DNA of 64,000 bases from Scatophagus argus (Eukaryota > Chordata > Actinopteri > Scatophagidae), in the NCBI RefSeq assembly GCF_020382885.2, contig NC_058504.1, forward strand, positions 17,867,019-17,931,018. The letters run 5' to 3'. This document shows positions 14,162 through 42,720 of this stretch, piece by piece. The translations under genes were made by a program, and so were the position numbers. The stretch's first letter is position 1, and each line of letters opens with the position of its first letter. The notes under the pieces are model-generated. The model was given only the letters and a program-made list of their open reading frames with translations. It was not told the DNA's origin and made no database searches.

Positions 14162-17100
14162 ATGTGTGATCTCAGACAAGACAACAATTTGGAGGCAGAT
14201 GATTGTGAGGATTTTTCCTTACTGAACAGTCGCTTGGATTCATTCCGGGGCTCCAGTCTGGCCCAGCGGGTCTCTCCAGTAAGACTGGCCCAGGCTGGCT
14301 TCTACTTCACTGGCCATGCTGATCGTGTTCGCTGTTTCAGCTGCCGGAAGACTGTGGAAAACTGGTGCAACGAAGACACACCTGTGGAGAGGCATAAGGA
14401 GGTAATCATGATAGTTATAAAACAAACAAATGTGATAAATTGTTTTGTTTTCATTCTTTTCAAAATTAAGTCACATTTTTTGTGTTGCTACAGATTTCCC
14501 CATCATGCAGATTTCTCAGCTGCACTCACAGAACCGGTATTCACCCAGTTTCTGAAAGCACACTGAGTAATGGTTCCTCCTATAATGAAGAGGCACAGGA
14601 CTTAGAATATCTTTTGAGAACAGGAGGGGTGGTTGATGAGTCCACCTACCCAATGGCCCCCCACATGAGGAGTGAGGAGGCCCGACTTCAGACCTTCTCT
14701 TCTTGGCCATCTGGTGGTCCGGTGGGACCTCGTGATCTGGCTCAAGCTGGCTTCTACTACTTAGGGAAGAACGACCGGGTGCAGTGTTTCTGCTGTGGTG
14801 GCATGCTGGGCGGCTGGGAAGCAGGGGACACTGCCTGGGGAGAACACACCAAACATTTCTCCAACTGCTTCTTCATCCTCGGCCATGATGTGGGCAACAT
14901 CCCATTCGAAGGGGGTACAGAGGAGGAGAACTGGAACAGCAGACAACATGCAAGCACTCGTGTCCATATGGGGAGTTTTGAGGAAAGGCTTGCTAGCTTT
15001 GCAGGTGTTGAGCTCCCTGTAAACCGAGAGAGGCTTGCCAGAGCTGGCTTTTACAGCACAGGTAGAACATTAATGTCTGACTAAGGGGAAAATAGTATTG
15101 AGACTGAAGGGACATTCAACAACATATCAAAACTCTGAGTGATTCAAAATTGTCTTTGGTATTTGATCATGGCTAGCTGTGAATGCTAATAAGTGTAAAC
15201 TGTTTGTGTTCTTGCAGGGACAGGAGACAATGTGTTGTGTTTCCACTGTGGTGGCGGCTTGAAAGGGTGGCAGCCTGAGGAAGACCCTTGGGAAGAACAT
15301 GCCAAGTACTATCCTGGGTAAAGACTGCCATGATGTTCTCTGTACACACACACACACAAGTTTTTTTTGTTTGTTTTTTAAATTTTGATTTTATTTAATT
15401 TTATTTTTGCTGTTGCTTCTGCATTTGTTTTGATACAATTATCGTGATTGTCATTTTTTTTAAATCAGATGTGGCTTCCTGTTGGCAGAAAAAGGACAAG
15501 AATTCATCAACAGTATCCAGCTTCAAGACCCACAACACAACAGAGCTGTAAGAATTCAGTGCTTTTATATACTCTCAGTGCTTTTTATATACTCTTAGGT
15601 AACCTGAATTGAAAAAACCAAAACAGAAAAAACAAAAAATGAAACCAGATTTCTGGATCAGGATAGCGGCATTATAAACTTGTTGATCATTTGATTTCTT
15701 AGCCAGAGTTATTGTATACTTAACCTGTGTTAACATGTGGCACATGTGAGGACAGGGAAACAGTGCAGTGATGCACGGACATAATTTTACTTTTCGATTG
15801 AATAAATTGAAAAACAATATGTTTAAGACTTCTCTGTATATACACACACACAGACACACCACTGTTCAAAAGTTTGACTGCTGTGTATTTTTGAATGGCA
15901 TTCCATGCATTTCAGTTGTAGCAGATTCCTTTTTTTAAACAGATGATTTAGGCACAGGCTCCTGTTTTATTGTCAGTTGCACAACAATGAACAGGAATTA
16001 ACAGGCATGTTGCTTCTATGAAGCTATTCTTAAAAACTTAAAAACAAGAACAGAAGTTTATTTTAGGGCAGTGGTTCCCCGTACCACGGGGGTACATCTG
16101 CTCTTTCCATGGAGAAATCATAGAATAGGTTAATTTGTATAGAATAATTTAATTTTTTTATAATTTGAAAAAAATATTATATGAATTAATGATTTATAAT
16201 ATTGAATCAGATGTAACATTGTTATAGCTTGTTTTCCACAGCTATTTTGTGGAAAATATGATTACAACAGTATTGTCTCCTGTCACACATACAGTACGGA
16301 AATTAACTTTTAGTTTAAATCATTCACTTTTTCTTTTGGGGCCAAACGGATTCACGTGTAAATAATATATTTGTTGTTTGAATTATGTTGTTTTTATCAT
16401 GAGTGATTCCAAACTTTTGAATGGTTGGCCATGTGGAAAAATTTGTATATATTGTTACCTGTAGTAATGTCACTCATGTTTTTATTTTGCAGTATTCTGA
16501 AAATAACTATGACTTTGTGTGTTTGCAGACATCAAGTCATCAGAATGGATTTTCAGGGGACAGGAATGGTAAACTTTTATATTTTTCAATTTAACTATCC
16601 GTTTTTGAGCATTTAAAACTAATTGAAACATATCCTGTACTTAAAGAAAATGAGAAGGTGTATTCATGACCTTCATCGCTGACAAATAAAAATAACCAAC
16701 TAAAACAAGTGGTTGTATACAATGATATTTCCTCTTTGTGTACAGATGTGCTGCGGTGTGAGATGGCTCAGAAGGCCTTAGAGGTCGGTCTGGAGCCTAG
16801 TGTGGTAGAAAGGACCATCTTGGAGAAAATTGGTAGGACAGGCTCAGGCTACTCCAGCCTGGAAGCACTTATGGAGGACTGTCTTAACGACAGGACACAT
16901 AGTGATGCTGCACAGACACTAGGTACTGTACCTGCTGTATGCTGAACCAGGTTCATAGTATAAATAGATACTGTTGTTGATTATATAAAATATGATTTAA
17001 ATATGAGCAAACACATTTTAATCTTTCATTTTTTCAGATGAGGACCCATTGGAGAAACTGCAGAAGCTGCAGAGGGAGAAACAGTGCAAAATTTGTATGG

Positions 17101-17231
17101 ACAGAGATATTTGCATGGTCTTCATTCCGTGTGGTCATCTCGTTGCTTGTAAGGAATGTTCAGTGCCACTTATCAAGTGTCCAATCTGCTGTGGAGCCAT
17201 AACACAGAAAATCAAGACCTATAACTCTTAA
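14162..17231 (+). CDS. xiap: X-linked inhibitor of apoptosis protein (E3 ubiquitin ligase)
   Basis: This inhibitor of caspases 3, 7 and 9 is also an E3 ligase for NOD2-RIPK2 signalling. Coding exons: 14162-14401 (exon starts 14110), 14494-15061, 15218-15317, 15469-15547, 16529-16568, 16746-16922, 17038-17231; 1398 nt, 465 residues against 497 in human. Order: BIR1 (~24-90, CFSC...H...C), BIR2 (~141-206), BIR3 (~242-307), UBA (~345-390) and a C3HC4 RING from ~418 ([19 protein letters not shown]). The BIR2 linker keeps the effector-caspase contacts (LLRTGGVVD; human L141, V147, D148 equivalents), and BIR2 keeps the groove residues D, E and H. In BIR3, the equivalents of human Trp323 and His343 are Tyr300 and Gln320. 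The region between BIR3 and UBA is shorter than in human, including a 40-nt exon. It neighbours stag2 as in human. Confidence 0.96.
15861..16425. mobile_element. Degenerate MITE with terminal inverted repeats in xiap intron
   Basis: The left end 'actgttcaaaagtttg' (15861-15876) and the reverse complement of the right end (16410-16425) agree at 14 of 16 positions. The 'gttcaaaagtttgg' terminus is that of a common fish mariner-like MITE. No TA duplication is preserved and the interior is diverged, so the copy is old. A second repeat fragment ('cagtggttccccgtacc', near 16071) may be nested in it. Confidence 0.5.
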
Positions 17232-17890
17232 GGGAAACACTAATTCTTGCCCAAAGTCAATGGTAAATGCTGCTTTCTCACTTAATCTTTATAATATTGT
17301 ATTTTAACATTAAATGTACATAGCGTGTATCGTGTAAATATATCTATATATATATAGATCTATATCTGTATATTGATATATCTATATCTATATATATATA
17401 TATGAGGACTGTGTTGTTTGTGAATGAGAGAATGAGTAAGAATATTTTCACAATCACTTAGATGGTAAATAGCTGTTGATACTGGGATGAGATCATATTA
17501 TAAATAGCTGATGTTGATTTTCTCAGCCATTAATGAGTCCTAAAACCTACACTAAAGAACAATTTCTGTTTTTTGTAACACTCTTTCTTGCCAGAGTTGC
17601 CTTCTAGGTCAATATATGTGTGTCTCATTCAGTTGTTTTATTTGAGATATTTGCCACAGTTTAATTGATTTAAATATGGGATGCACCATCAGTGTCATAC
17701 ACCTATGTGTCCCTCTCATCTGTTTCATCTAGGGTATTTAATGTTTTAGACTCAGTTTTCTCTATGTTTGCGCAAAATTGACTCTAGTTTAGGGCCTGCA
17801 GTTAATCAGTGTGGTGCAAAATCATTTTACAATTCCATCATGTACTTTTTTGTGTCTTGAAGAGTGAATAAACTTCGATGACTGAGCTTC
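17232..17890 (+). other. xiap: xiap 3' UTR
   Basis: An AT-rich tail follows the stop, with a (TA)n-rich block at about 17339-17403 and a canonical AATAAA at 17867-17872 that probably ends the transcript. Confidence 0.65.
17339..17403. repeat. TA/TATC-rich low-complexity tract
   Basis: Alternating 'tatctatatatata' runs in the xiap 3' UTR, partly self-complementary. Confidence 0.8.
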
Positions 17891-18359
17891 AAATGTTTTT
17901 TTTTCTTTCATTACTGTTAGATTTTGTATTTTTCTAACTATAACTGTTCTCAGAATTTGGTGGTTAAAGGCCACCAGCTCAACCTCATCACCCACTAAGA
18001 GAAGGTTTGTATAACTTTGTGAAACAAGTATCCTTAATATTCCAGTTTCACACACTACATGGGATTTTACCAGCTAGAGACATTTCTCTCTGGTGAGGTT
18101 TGATGTGATTTTTGTTTGTTACAGCCTTCTGTGGAAATAATCTTTCAGTTTGAACCCAAACAATATTTATATTTTGGTGGTATAGATGAATCAACTTAAT
18201 ATTTCTAGATGGAATGTAATGTTGACTAATTAAATAAAGATGAATTAAATTCTCTGTCTCACTCATTTTAGAAATTTTAGATCGGTTATCTTAAACAATA
18301 GGTTCATAGTATAAATAGGTCCACTGTCCCCTCTGCTGAGTCAGAAACACACTGACAAC

Positions 18360-19600
18360 AGAGATCAGAGCTGCAAAAATGCGCTACTCTGAAAAGCTGG
18401 AAAACGTTTTCAGCCACCAAACCTGCATCAGTGTGGAGAGGCCTGCAAGACATCTCAATTACAAGAGTCCATCCCCCAACACTGCAGAGAACCATCAACT
18501 AACAGATGAGCTGAATGCCTGTAGTCTGCAGGTTTGACAAGCCCTCATTCACACCTATCACCCACTCAGTCACAAACCCACCACCATCATCCTGGAAATT
18601 CTCCACTCCAAGCTGACCCATCTCATCATGTGCCAGCTCTCACCTGTCAGTGGATCACAAACTTCCCGACAGACCAGAAGCAGTAGGTGAGGCTGGGGAA
18701 ATCAACATCAAGCAATCGGAAAATAAGCACCGGCGCTCCCCACGGGTGTGTGCTTTCTCATCTGCTCTTCTCCCTCGACACCAACAACAACTGCTCCTTG
18801 AGAGACCAGTCCATCAAAATCCTGAAGTTTGCAGATGACGCAACAGTCAATGGCCTTTTCCAAGAGGGTGACGAGTCTGCCTACAGGTGGAATGGCGATC
18901 AACTGCTCCGCTGGTGTAGTCAGAACAACCTCGAGCTTAACCCACTCAAAACTGCGGAAATGATAGTGGACTTCAGAAGGAGCCCCCCACCACTGCCCAC
19001 ATCACCATACTCAACAACACTGTGTCCATGGTAGAAACAATCAGGTTTTTGGGATCCACCATCTCCCAGGAAGTGGACAGCAAACATAGACACAGTAATC
19101 AAGAAGGCCCAGCAGAGGATCTACTTCCTGAGGCAACTCAGAAAGTTCGGCCTGCCTCAGGAACTGCTGGCCCAGTTCTACATAGCAGCAATTCAGTTTG
19201 TACACCCCCAGAGTGAGGAAACGGATAGGATGCATCACTGCAGATCCATCACACTCCATCACACACCTGTTCGAACCTCTCCCCTCTGGACAGTGCTACT
19301 GGACACTGTACGCCAAAACAACCAGACCCAAAACAGTTTCTTCCCCCAGGCCATCACTTTATCAAACTGTTAACATGTAATTAAGGGATTTGTATATAGT
19401 ATTGTAAAGAAATTGATGTACATTGTCATTCATCCTCCACCCACCCAGTACAAAGTATTATTCCCTCGTCTCTTTAGTACTTCTTATTCATCCTTACTTT
19501 ATTACAGTTCTATGTAGGTACCTGAGAGCAAGTGTAACTGGGGTCAAATTCCTTGTATGTGTGAACATACTTGGCCAATAAATCTGACTCCGATTCGAAG
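18360..19600 (+). pseudogene. L2/CR1-clade LINE remnant (reverse transcriptase, 3' part)
   Basis: Frame pieces read as LINE reverse transcriptase: the catalytic box FADDATVNGLF is followed by WCSQNNLELNPLKTAEMIVDF (residues at 18830-18980 in frame), typical of fish L2-like elements. Later segments in other frames correspond to the C-terminal 'LRKFGLPQELLAQFY' region. The tail 'cttggccaataaatctgact' near 19568 is the usual L2 3' end. Several frameshifts and stops break the ORF. It fills most of the xiap-stag2 spacer in the direction of both genes. Confidence 0.82.
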
Positions 19601-19799
19601 CTGAAGCTGAACTGTGGTGGCAATAAACTCTGAATGATAAACTATTTCTTTTCTTCTCCCCTTGTTCAAAACTAATAAGAGGTAACTTTAAGTTTAAGTT
19701 ACCTAAATAGTTTATAACTAAGGACTTAATTTTGTTTGTGGAATTTTACTAAAGCAGCTTGCAGGCGAAGACTAAAGACAAGACAAGCAGTAGTACAAA

Positions 19800-20092
19800 A
19801 GTAGCATCTTAAAATGTAGTACTTCTCAGTGACCACTAGATGTCAGCTCGGAAACGGTGTATTCAATGCGGGTATTGTGGCCGCTAGGTGGTAGCTCTGC
19901 ACCAGGATTTCCTCCTCCCAGGTCGTCGAAACAACAAACCGAACTACGGAGCAAGCGGGGTGAGAGAACGTCCGAAACCGCCTCTGACCGCGACTTTTAA
20001 ACTCTTTTTACACAATTATAGTGGAATTCAGACGGAAGCTGTATAAGAATAGTAAAAGTTACGATTCTGTCGGGACTACATTTCACAACAAG
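19800..20092 (+). promoter_or_regulatory. stag2: stag2 promoter and first non-coding exon
   Basis: The stag2 coding exon has an AG acceptor 84 bp before its ATG, so a non-coding exon lies upstream. A strong donor (aag|gtaagtta) at 20092/20093 in a locally CpG-richer stretch marks it, and the start is probably near 19930. Two CTCF-like motifs in the same orientation lie just upstream: 19833-19846 (13 of 14 consensus positions) and 19881-19894 (12 of 14). Confidence 0.5.
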
Positions 20093-22124
20093 GTAAGTTA
20101 GCTGTAAAATGGCGGAGAGCTATCTGGAAGTTAGTTGATTTGTATTTTGCTAACCGTCTCGCTAGCCAGGCTAGTGCTAGATGTGCCCAGAGCGCGGATG
20201 TCTGCCTGAACCAAGTCGCTTCGCTAGCTCGCGGTACATGGCTACTTTGGTTGTTAGCAAGCTAACGAACTGCATTTTGTGCCGCCGTAACGCAAAAATA
20301 TTTAGTTCGTTGCCGAAATAAGGATTTTATTGTGTCAAGTGACTTAGTTGGACTTTATATATTTGTAAACAAAGTGTTTGTTGCTTATGCAATACGGTAC
20401 TGGAACTCCCGAGGCAAGATGGAGGACGCAAGGACGTGATGTTTTTTTAGGTAACGTTAGCAGTAGCTGTTAGCTTAGCTAACAACTGGTTATTATGAGT
20501 TATTATCATTTCGTTAATCGCAGCACATTTGTTTTAATCATATACTTTATCTCGTAGAAAGCACTGGAAACACATGGCGTGTAGACACAATGCAATTATC
20601 GTCATTTGAAATGGTAGTGATTAGCATTATTGTGTATTAGCCAGTAATAGCATCTGCTAGTACAGTTGGGCTTGCGTTGTTTTGTTATTATGGTCCAGTA
20701 CCAATAGCGTTAGTAAATGCTGAAATGTTGTCGATATTAAACAATGATGCACTGTATAGGCATGTTGCCTTTTGGTTCAGTAAATTGCCGTTCGTTTGCC
20801 CTTAGTGTTGCATGTTTGCTTTAACAAATCTCAACTAGCTGACGGTGGGGAAAAGACGCTGAAATCCTCCGTTGCTTAGCCAGTGGCGCTAGCACTAGCA
20901 GCGCACCGGCGTCAATTTTGACAGGAGCCGACGAAGAGCGCAGCCGCGTCGGCGTTGTTGGAGGGAACTGAGTCGGTAGTTTGTGGCATAGTTGATTTTG
21001 CAAGAGTCCATACTATCGGGTTTCAGAATTTGGTTTTATCTAAGGTTGTCCGGTCTGGTGTCGCAGTAACAAGTTTATGAGATATTCAGCGCGATTTGGC
21101 GCCACTTTTTCAGTCAACACCCTTAGAATCCCGTCGTCATGTCAGTATCCCCTCGCTATCAAGGAAATAACATTAGGGACGTCAACAGTTTAATAGACTG
21201 GTACATATCCTAGCTGTGTTCAAATTTATTACGTCCAAACTGTCTCATTCGTAGTGCCAATGTTGCACGGGTGCAGTTTGTGTTTGGGAGGTGCAGGGGA
21301 TTTCATGTTGGACATTGTATAAAATGTGTGCTTGCTAAGATCACCAATTTATGTGAATAATCGCGGACAATATAGATGGAGGGTATCTCATGACTAAGGA
21401 TTATATATCAGTCTACCTCCTTAAAAGTTTACTCACTAATCTTAATGCTGTTATGATTTAAGGACACACTTGTATGCCATCTCTGGGCTAAAAGACATGC
21501 CTGCTTAACCCAAATGGGTTAATGGGTGGAGTTTTAAGGTTGCTTTTCAAGACTTAGCAAATGTCCACGGAATGCTTTTATTGACTTCCCAAACAGTTAA
21601 AGAGATATTTACATTTATTTCCGAATTGCAGACAAAGTAAGAATCCTAATTTCAAAAGTTACTTCTTCTCTCCCCTTTGATGTATTTGTCGCTAATTTAC
21701 ACATCCTAACCATGCCAGTTTTCTGTGGCCTGCAGTGTCTTGTTGATGTTGGTACTGTCTTTTGATTGGTTGAGATCTGAATGGGGCGGATGGGGCAGTA
21801 CCATATTTGGTCATTGAGGAAGACACTCCAGTGTTCTTGGCTGTGACGTTGTCCGTAAACCAAGGGGAGCAAATCAAGAGAGGGAGCCAATGGTTAGAAA
21901 GCTGACCGTGACAAGAGCATTTGTGTCTGCCCCCTGTTACCATGTGAAACCGTTTTTTTTTCTCTGAAAAGCATCAAAGAAATATTTACTCACTATAGAG
22001 GATGTGAGCAAACATTTGCACATTTGATGTTGGCCTTTGCATGATTTATTATTTCTGGTGGGAGTGTTGAAATATGTTATAGGTCTGTATATGGCTCTCT
22101 AAGTTGCTCTGTTTCATGTTCTAG
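20093..22124 (+). other. stag2: stag2 first intron
   Basis: The intron separates the non-coding leader from the exon at 22125, whose first 84 bp (22125-22208) are 5' UTR. A GC-rich island at about 20870-20960 could be an alternative leader exon. I see no repeat or other gene. Confidence 0.5.
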
Positions 22125-22208
22125 GTCTCATGCAACCTCTCCTGTCTTGTATTTTCTGAGGATCTCAAGCCAGTCACAAGTTGAAGTTATCCAGAAGATG
22201 TTACAGAA

Positions 22209-39546
<17,338 letters not shown>

Positions 39547-40480
39547 GCTAATATCCAGATGATTTTGATGCTGGGGTGACAGAAGAGGCGATTTGTATTT
39601 AAAGAGAATTTTAGATGCGAAAACAGAAGTGTTTTCTGTAAGAAAAACAACAAAACAAAAAAAATTCTGGCTTGTACTCCACGTGGACCAATGATGACCC
39701 ACACACAGTGTTGCTTGCTCAGAGAGGACTTTGTTTCAAATATTTACTTTTATAATCTTGGGTAAGCTCTTCCTGTTCAGAAATAGTGTAACAGGCCACT
39801 TCCAAACTTATTAGAAATGAGACATGTCTGAAGAAAGAAAAATCCACGATAGCTTTTTTTCCTCTTTCCTTTTTTTAAACAGGGATGAATTGGTGTGTTT
39901 AACTTAAGAAACATTTTTTTTGTTTATGTCTAACCCTTTTTACAATTGTAGTAAGTTACCAGGTGTGAAGTAGTAATTTATAAACGGACTGTAGTAGCTT
40001 GCTTGTACTGTGTTAGCCAAGTGGATGGAGGTCTTTATGTTTCTGTGCTCTTTTTTTTCTCCTCCCTCTATGGTTTCTTTTCCCTGTTGTTGGGCCTGAT
40101 TTGAGGTCCTGATAACCACTGGTGGTTAAGACGGTGAGATGTCACGTAGAATCAGTCATGATCCCTTTATGCTGTGAAGATTCCCAGAGTCCACTCAACG
40201 CTCCACATTGTTAAGCAGTAAGTCCTAGAGCTTACCCTAAGATTTGGACCACTCCTTAACCGCCATCTACTAGAGAAATGTGTCCCCCCCATACACACAC
40301 ATACACACACACACCTCCCCAGCAGTGAGCAGATTTTTATCCCAGTAGTGCCACTGTGTGGGCTCTGGCAGAAAGTAGCTTGGTCGAAGAATTACACGTC
40401 TTTTTCTCTTAAAATCCAGCAGCATAATGTTGAAATGGGTATCTCTACATTTTAAATAAAAGTTATATATGAATCGGTGC
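39547..40480 (+). other. stag2: stag2 3' UTR
   Basis: T-rich non-coding sequence runs from the stop to AATAAA at 40455-40460. Another AATAAA at 41389-41394, after more T-rich sequence, could give a longer form of about 1.85 kb. A (CA)n tract lies at 40292-40315. Confidence 0.6.
40455..40460 (+). terminator. stag2: Polyadenylation signal AATAAA for stag2
   Basis: Canonical hexamer about 0.9 kb after the stop, followed by AT-rich sequence. Confidence 0.55.
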
Positions 40481-42109
40481 TGATTTTATATATGTGCTTT
40501 TTGTTTTCTTATTTTCAACTTTTCAACCTTCAGTCACAAAGTTTGAGAAATGTGTAAGTAAAACAAAAAAAATGAAAGCATGTGAAGCCATGCATCAAGG
40601 AAGATTTTTAAATTTGTATTTTTATGTTTTTTTTTCTTTTTGTCTTGATAATGTCTTCAGGTTTCTACCTTTTTTCCTACATGTAAATTAGTTTGGATAA
40701 AACTAATGAAAAGACTTGTGAAATCCAGCTTTAAGGTTTCCTCAACATGAAAAGTCCTGTCACAAAATACTCAAAGATTTCAAATGTTCAACGTGAAAGG
40801 TCATTCAGACAATACTGAAGATGGAAGTTATTCAGCAGCGCTGTGGCAGCTAGACAAAGCTTAGATTTTGACGTATTTGACACACACAAGTTTTAATGAA
40901 ATGTTTTGTCTACTGAGGTTGTTATTTTGTAGTCATTCCATGCTTAAGCCTTAAACATGCTTCTGAAGGTCACCTTCTCTCACAGTAATCTTCCATGTTA
41001 GAGGATCAGTCATGTTTAAAGGCGGATAATTGGCTTCTTAGAACATGAAACATGAGGTGGTCAGATGTAATGTGATAAAGTAGATGAACAGCCTATATGT
41101 GTTTTGCCTAATTATTTTATGTAAGTAAAAAAGAAAATTCTTTTAAAGAAAAAGTACTGTTTATTGTTTGTTACTTACCACTACATTGGTATAAATTCTT
41201 ATTAGATCGTGTGTATATACAAAATTTAATTTTTTCCTTCTTTTTGGCCATTTCTGTGTTTTATGTTGTTTTTTGTTTTTGTTTTTTTTTTTCTCTCCAC
41301 TCTTGCCTACACTCTAAGTTGTCTATTATCCCATCCTCTTTCAGCCACTGTTTTCTGATTTGTACTTGTCTGGAGACAGTAACTTTTGAATAAAAATCAA
41401 CACATTTCATCTGTGGCACTTTTTGCTTTTGACCACAATGTAGCAATACTGGGGTTAATCAGATCCAGGCTGCACAATGTGCCTGTAGATTTTCCTTGGT
41501 ACATTTATGCATTTTGGGGGTAAAATATAGTTGAGTTTGAGTGACAGTTCGGTTATTCACTTAAATGGCTCAAGGGGGCAGTATAGTCCAAGGCAGACAA
41601 CAAATCTTCCCGCAATGGTGCTGTTACTACTGTACATGGTGTCACTCTGAAATGTATATATCGTTTTCCACTTTGCTGAAAAAGATGTGAATATGTATTC
41701 TCAGGTCCTGTGCATTTTATGCACACATCTCACTGCATGTGACAGCTTCTACATTAGTATTCAGTACAAAAAGGGCCCCTTGCAGTGTGAGTAATGTCCT
41801 GTTCTGCGGAGACAAAGAGCACTACGGTTGCTGTAATGATAAAAGTGAGAACATGAGGTAGCAGAAGAAAGGATGAAAGCAACAGAGACTTCCGTGTTAA
41901 GTGCATGATTAATAAAGAGGGGCTCAGATCAGTGCGGTGCGTATTAGAATGGGAGCTTAGCGCATAGCTCCCCTTCATGTCCAGTTTGTGATAGATGAAG
42001 AGGCTCATCTATCACTACGTCAGTCTGCCTGTCACCTTGCGGCGGTCACAGTAATGTGCAAAACATACTTTGGCAGTCCTGCTTGACTGATGTCTGAGCT
42101 GGAGCCCTT

Positions 42110-42440
42110 ATGTTTTTGGGGTTGTCCTACCCTAATGAATGGGATATCTCAAAATTGCCTGGAGGGATTTTTTTTTTTTTTTTTATTTAGCACAAATACG
42201 GCCTCTATAATGAATTGATTAGTAGTTGATAGTCAATGGACAAGGTTGCTGTGGCATCACTAAACACTCTTGAAATCATAAGCAAATTATGACCAAATTT
42301 CACACATATGTCAAATACGGTGAAATGATGAAGTGATGGCATTTTACATCCAATAGGTCAAATGTCTAACAAAAAACACTTTCCTGTTCGTTATTCAATG
42401 CCTTAATCAGGGCTAGAAGGAGAGATGTGACCATATTTCA
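42110..42440. repeat. Old interspersed fish repeat (third copy)
   Basis: Resembles 3425-3800 and 34410-34600 through 'gatatctcaaaattgcctgg', 'tatgaccaaatttcacacat' and 'gtgaccatatttcacattta'. The T run inside is probably a later expansion. Confidence 0.5.
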
Positions 42441-42529
42441 CATTTAGTTAGGTATTCAACTGTTGACACCAATCTTAGGTCCCCACCTTGAAATGTGATT
42501 ATGCATATCTTGTGTTGCTGGCTTGAATA

Positions 42530-42720
42530 TTTTCTGTTGATTTGAACCTTAAGGTCCACTCTCTTCACTTTCTCTTCCTGGATGACAACTTGGACTTGTG
42601 GAGTCCTGTTCCTCCTGTAGTCCACCACAAACTCAAAGCTTTTACTGAGACTGAGCTTCAGATGGTTGATGCTGCACCATGTGACAAAGCTCTATCAGCC
42701 CTCTGCACTCCTTTGCAAAG
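42530..42720 (-). pseudogene. LINE reverse transcriptase fragment
   Basis: The minus strand reads WCSINHLKLSLSKSFEFVVD followed by YRRNRTP and VKRVD. This corresponds to the 'WC..N.L.LN..KT.E.VVD' region after the catalytic box of fish LINEs. There is no flanking RT sequence in frame, so it is a short relic. Confidence 0.6.

Noticed and set aside
18687..19034. ORF of 115 codons that could be annotated as a small host gene between xiap and stag2
   Set aside because: It contains the LINE reverse transcriptase box FADD and flanking L2-type motifs, and neighbouring frames continue the same protein with frameshifts.
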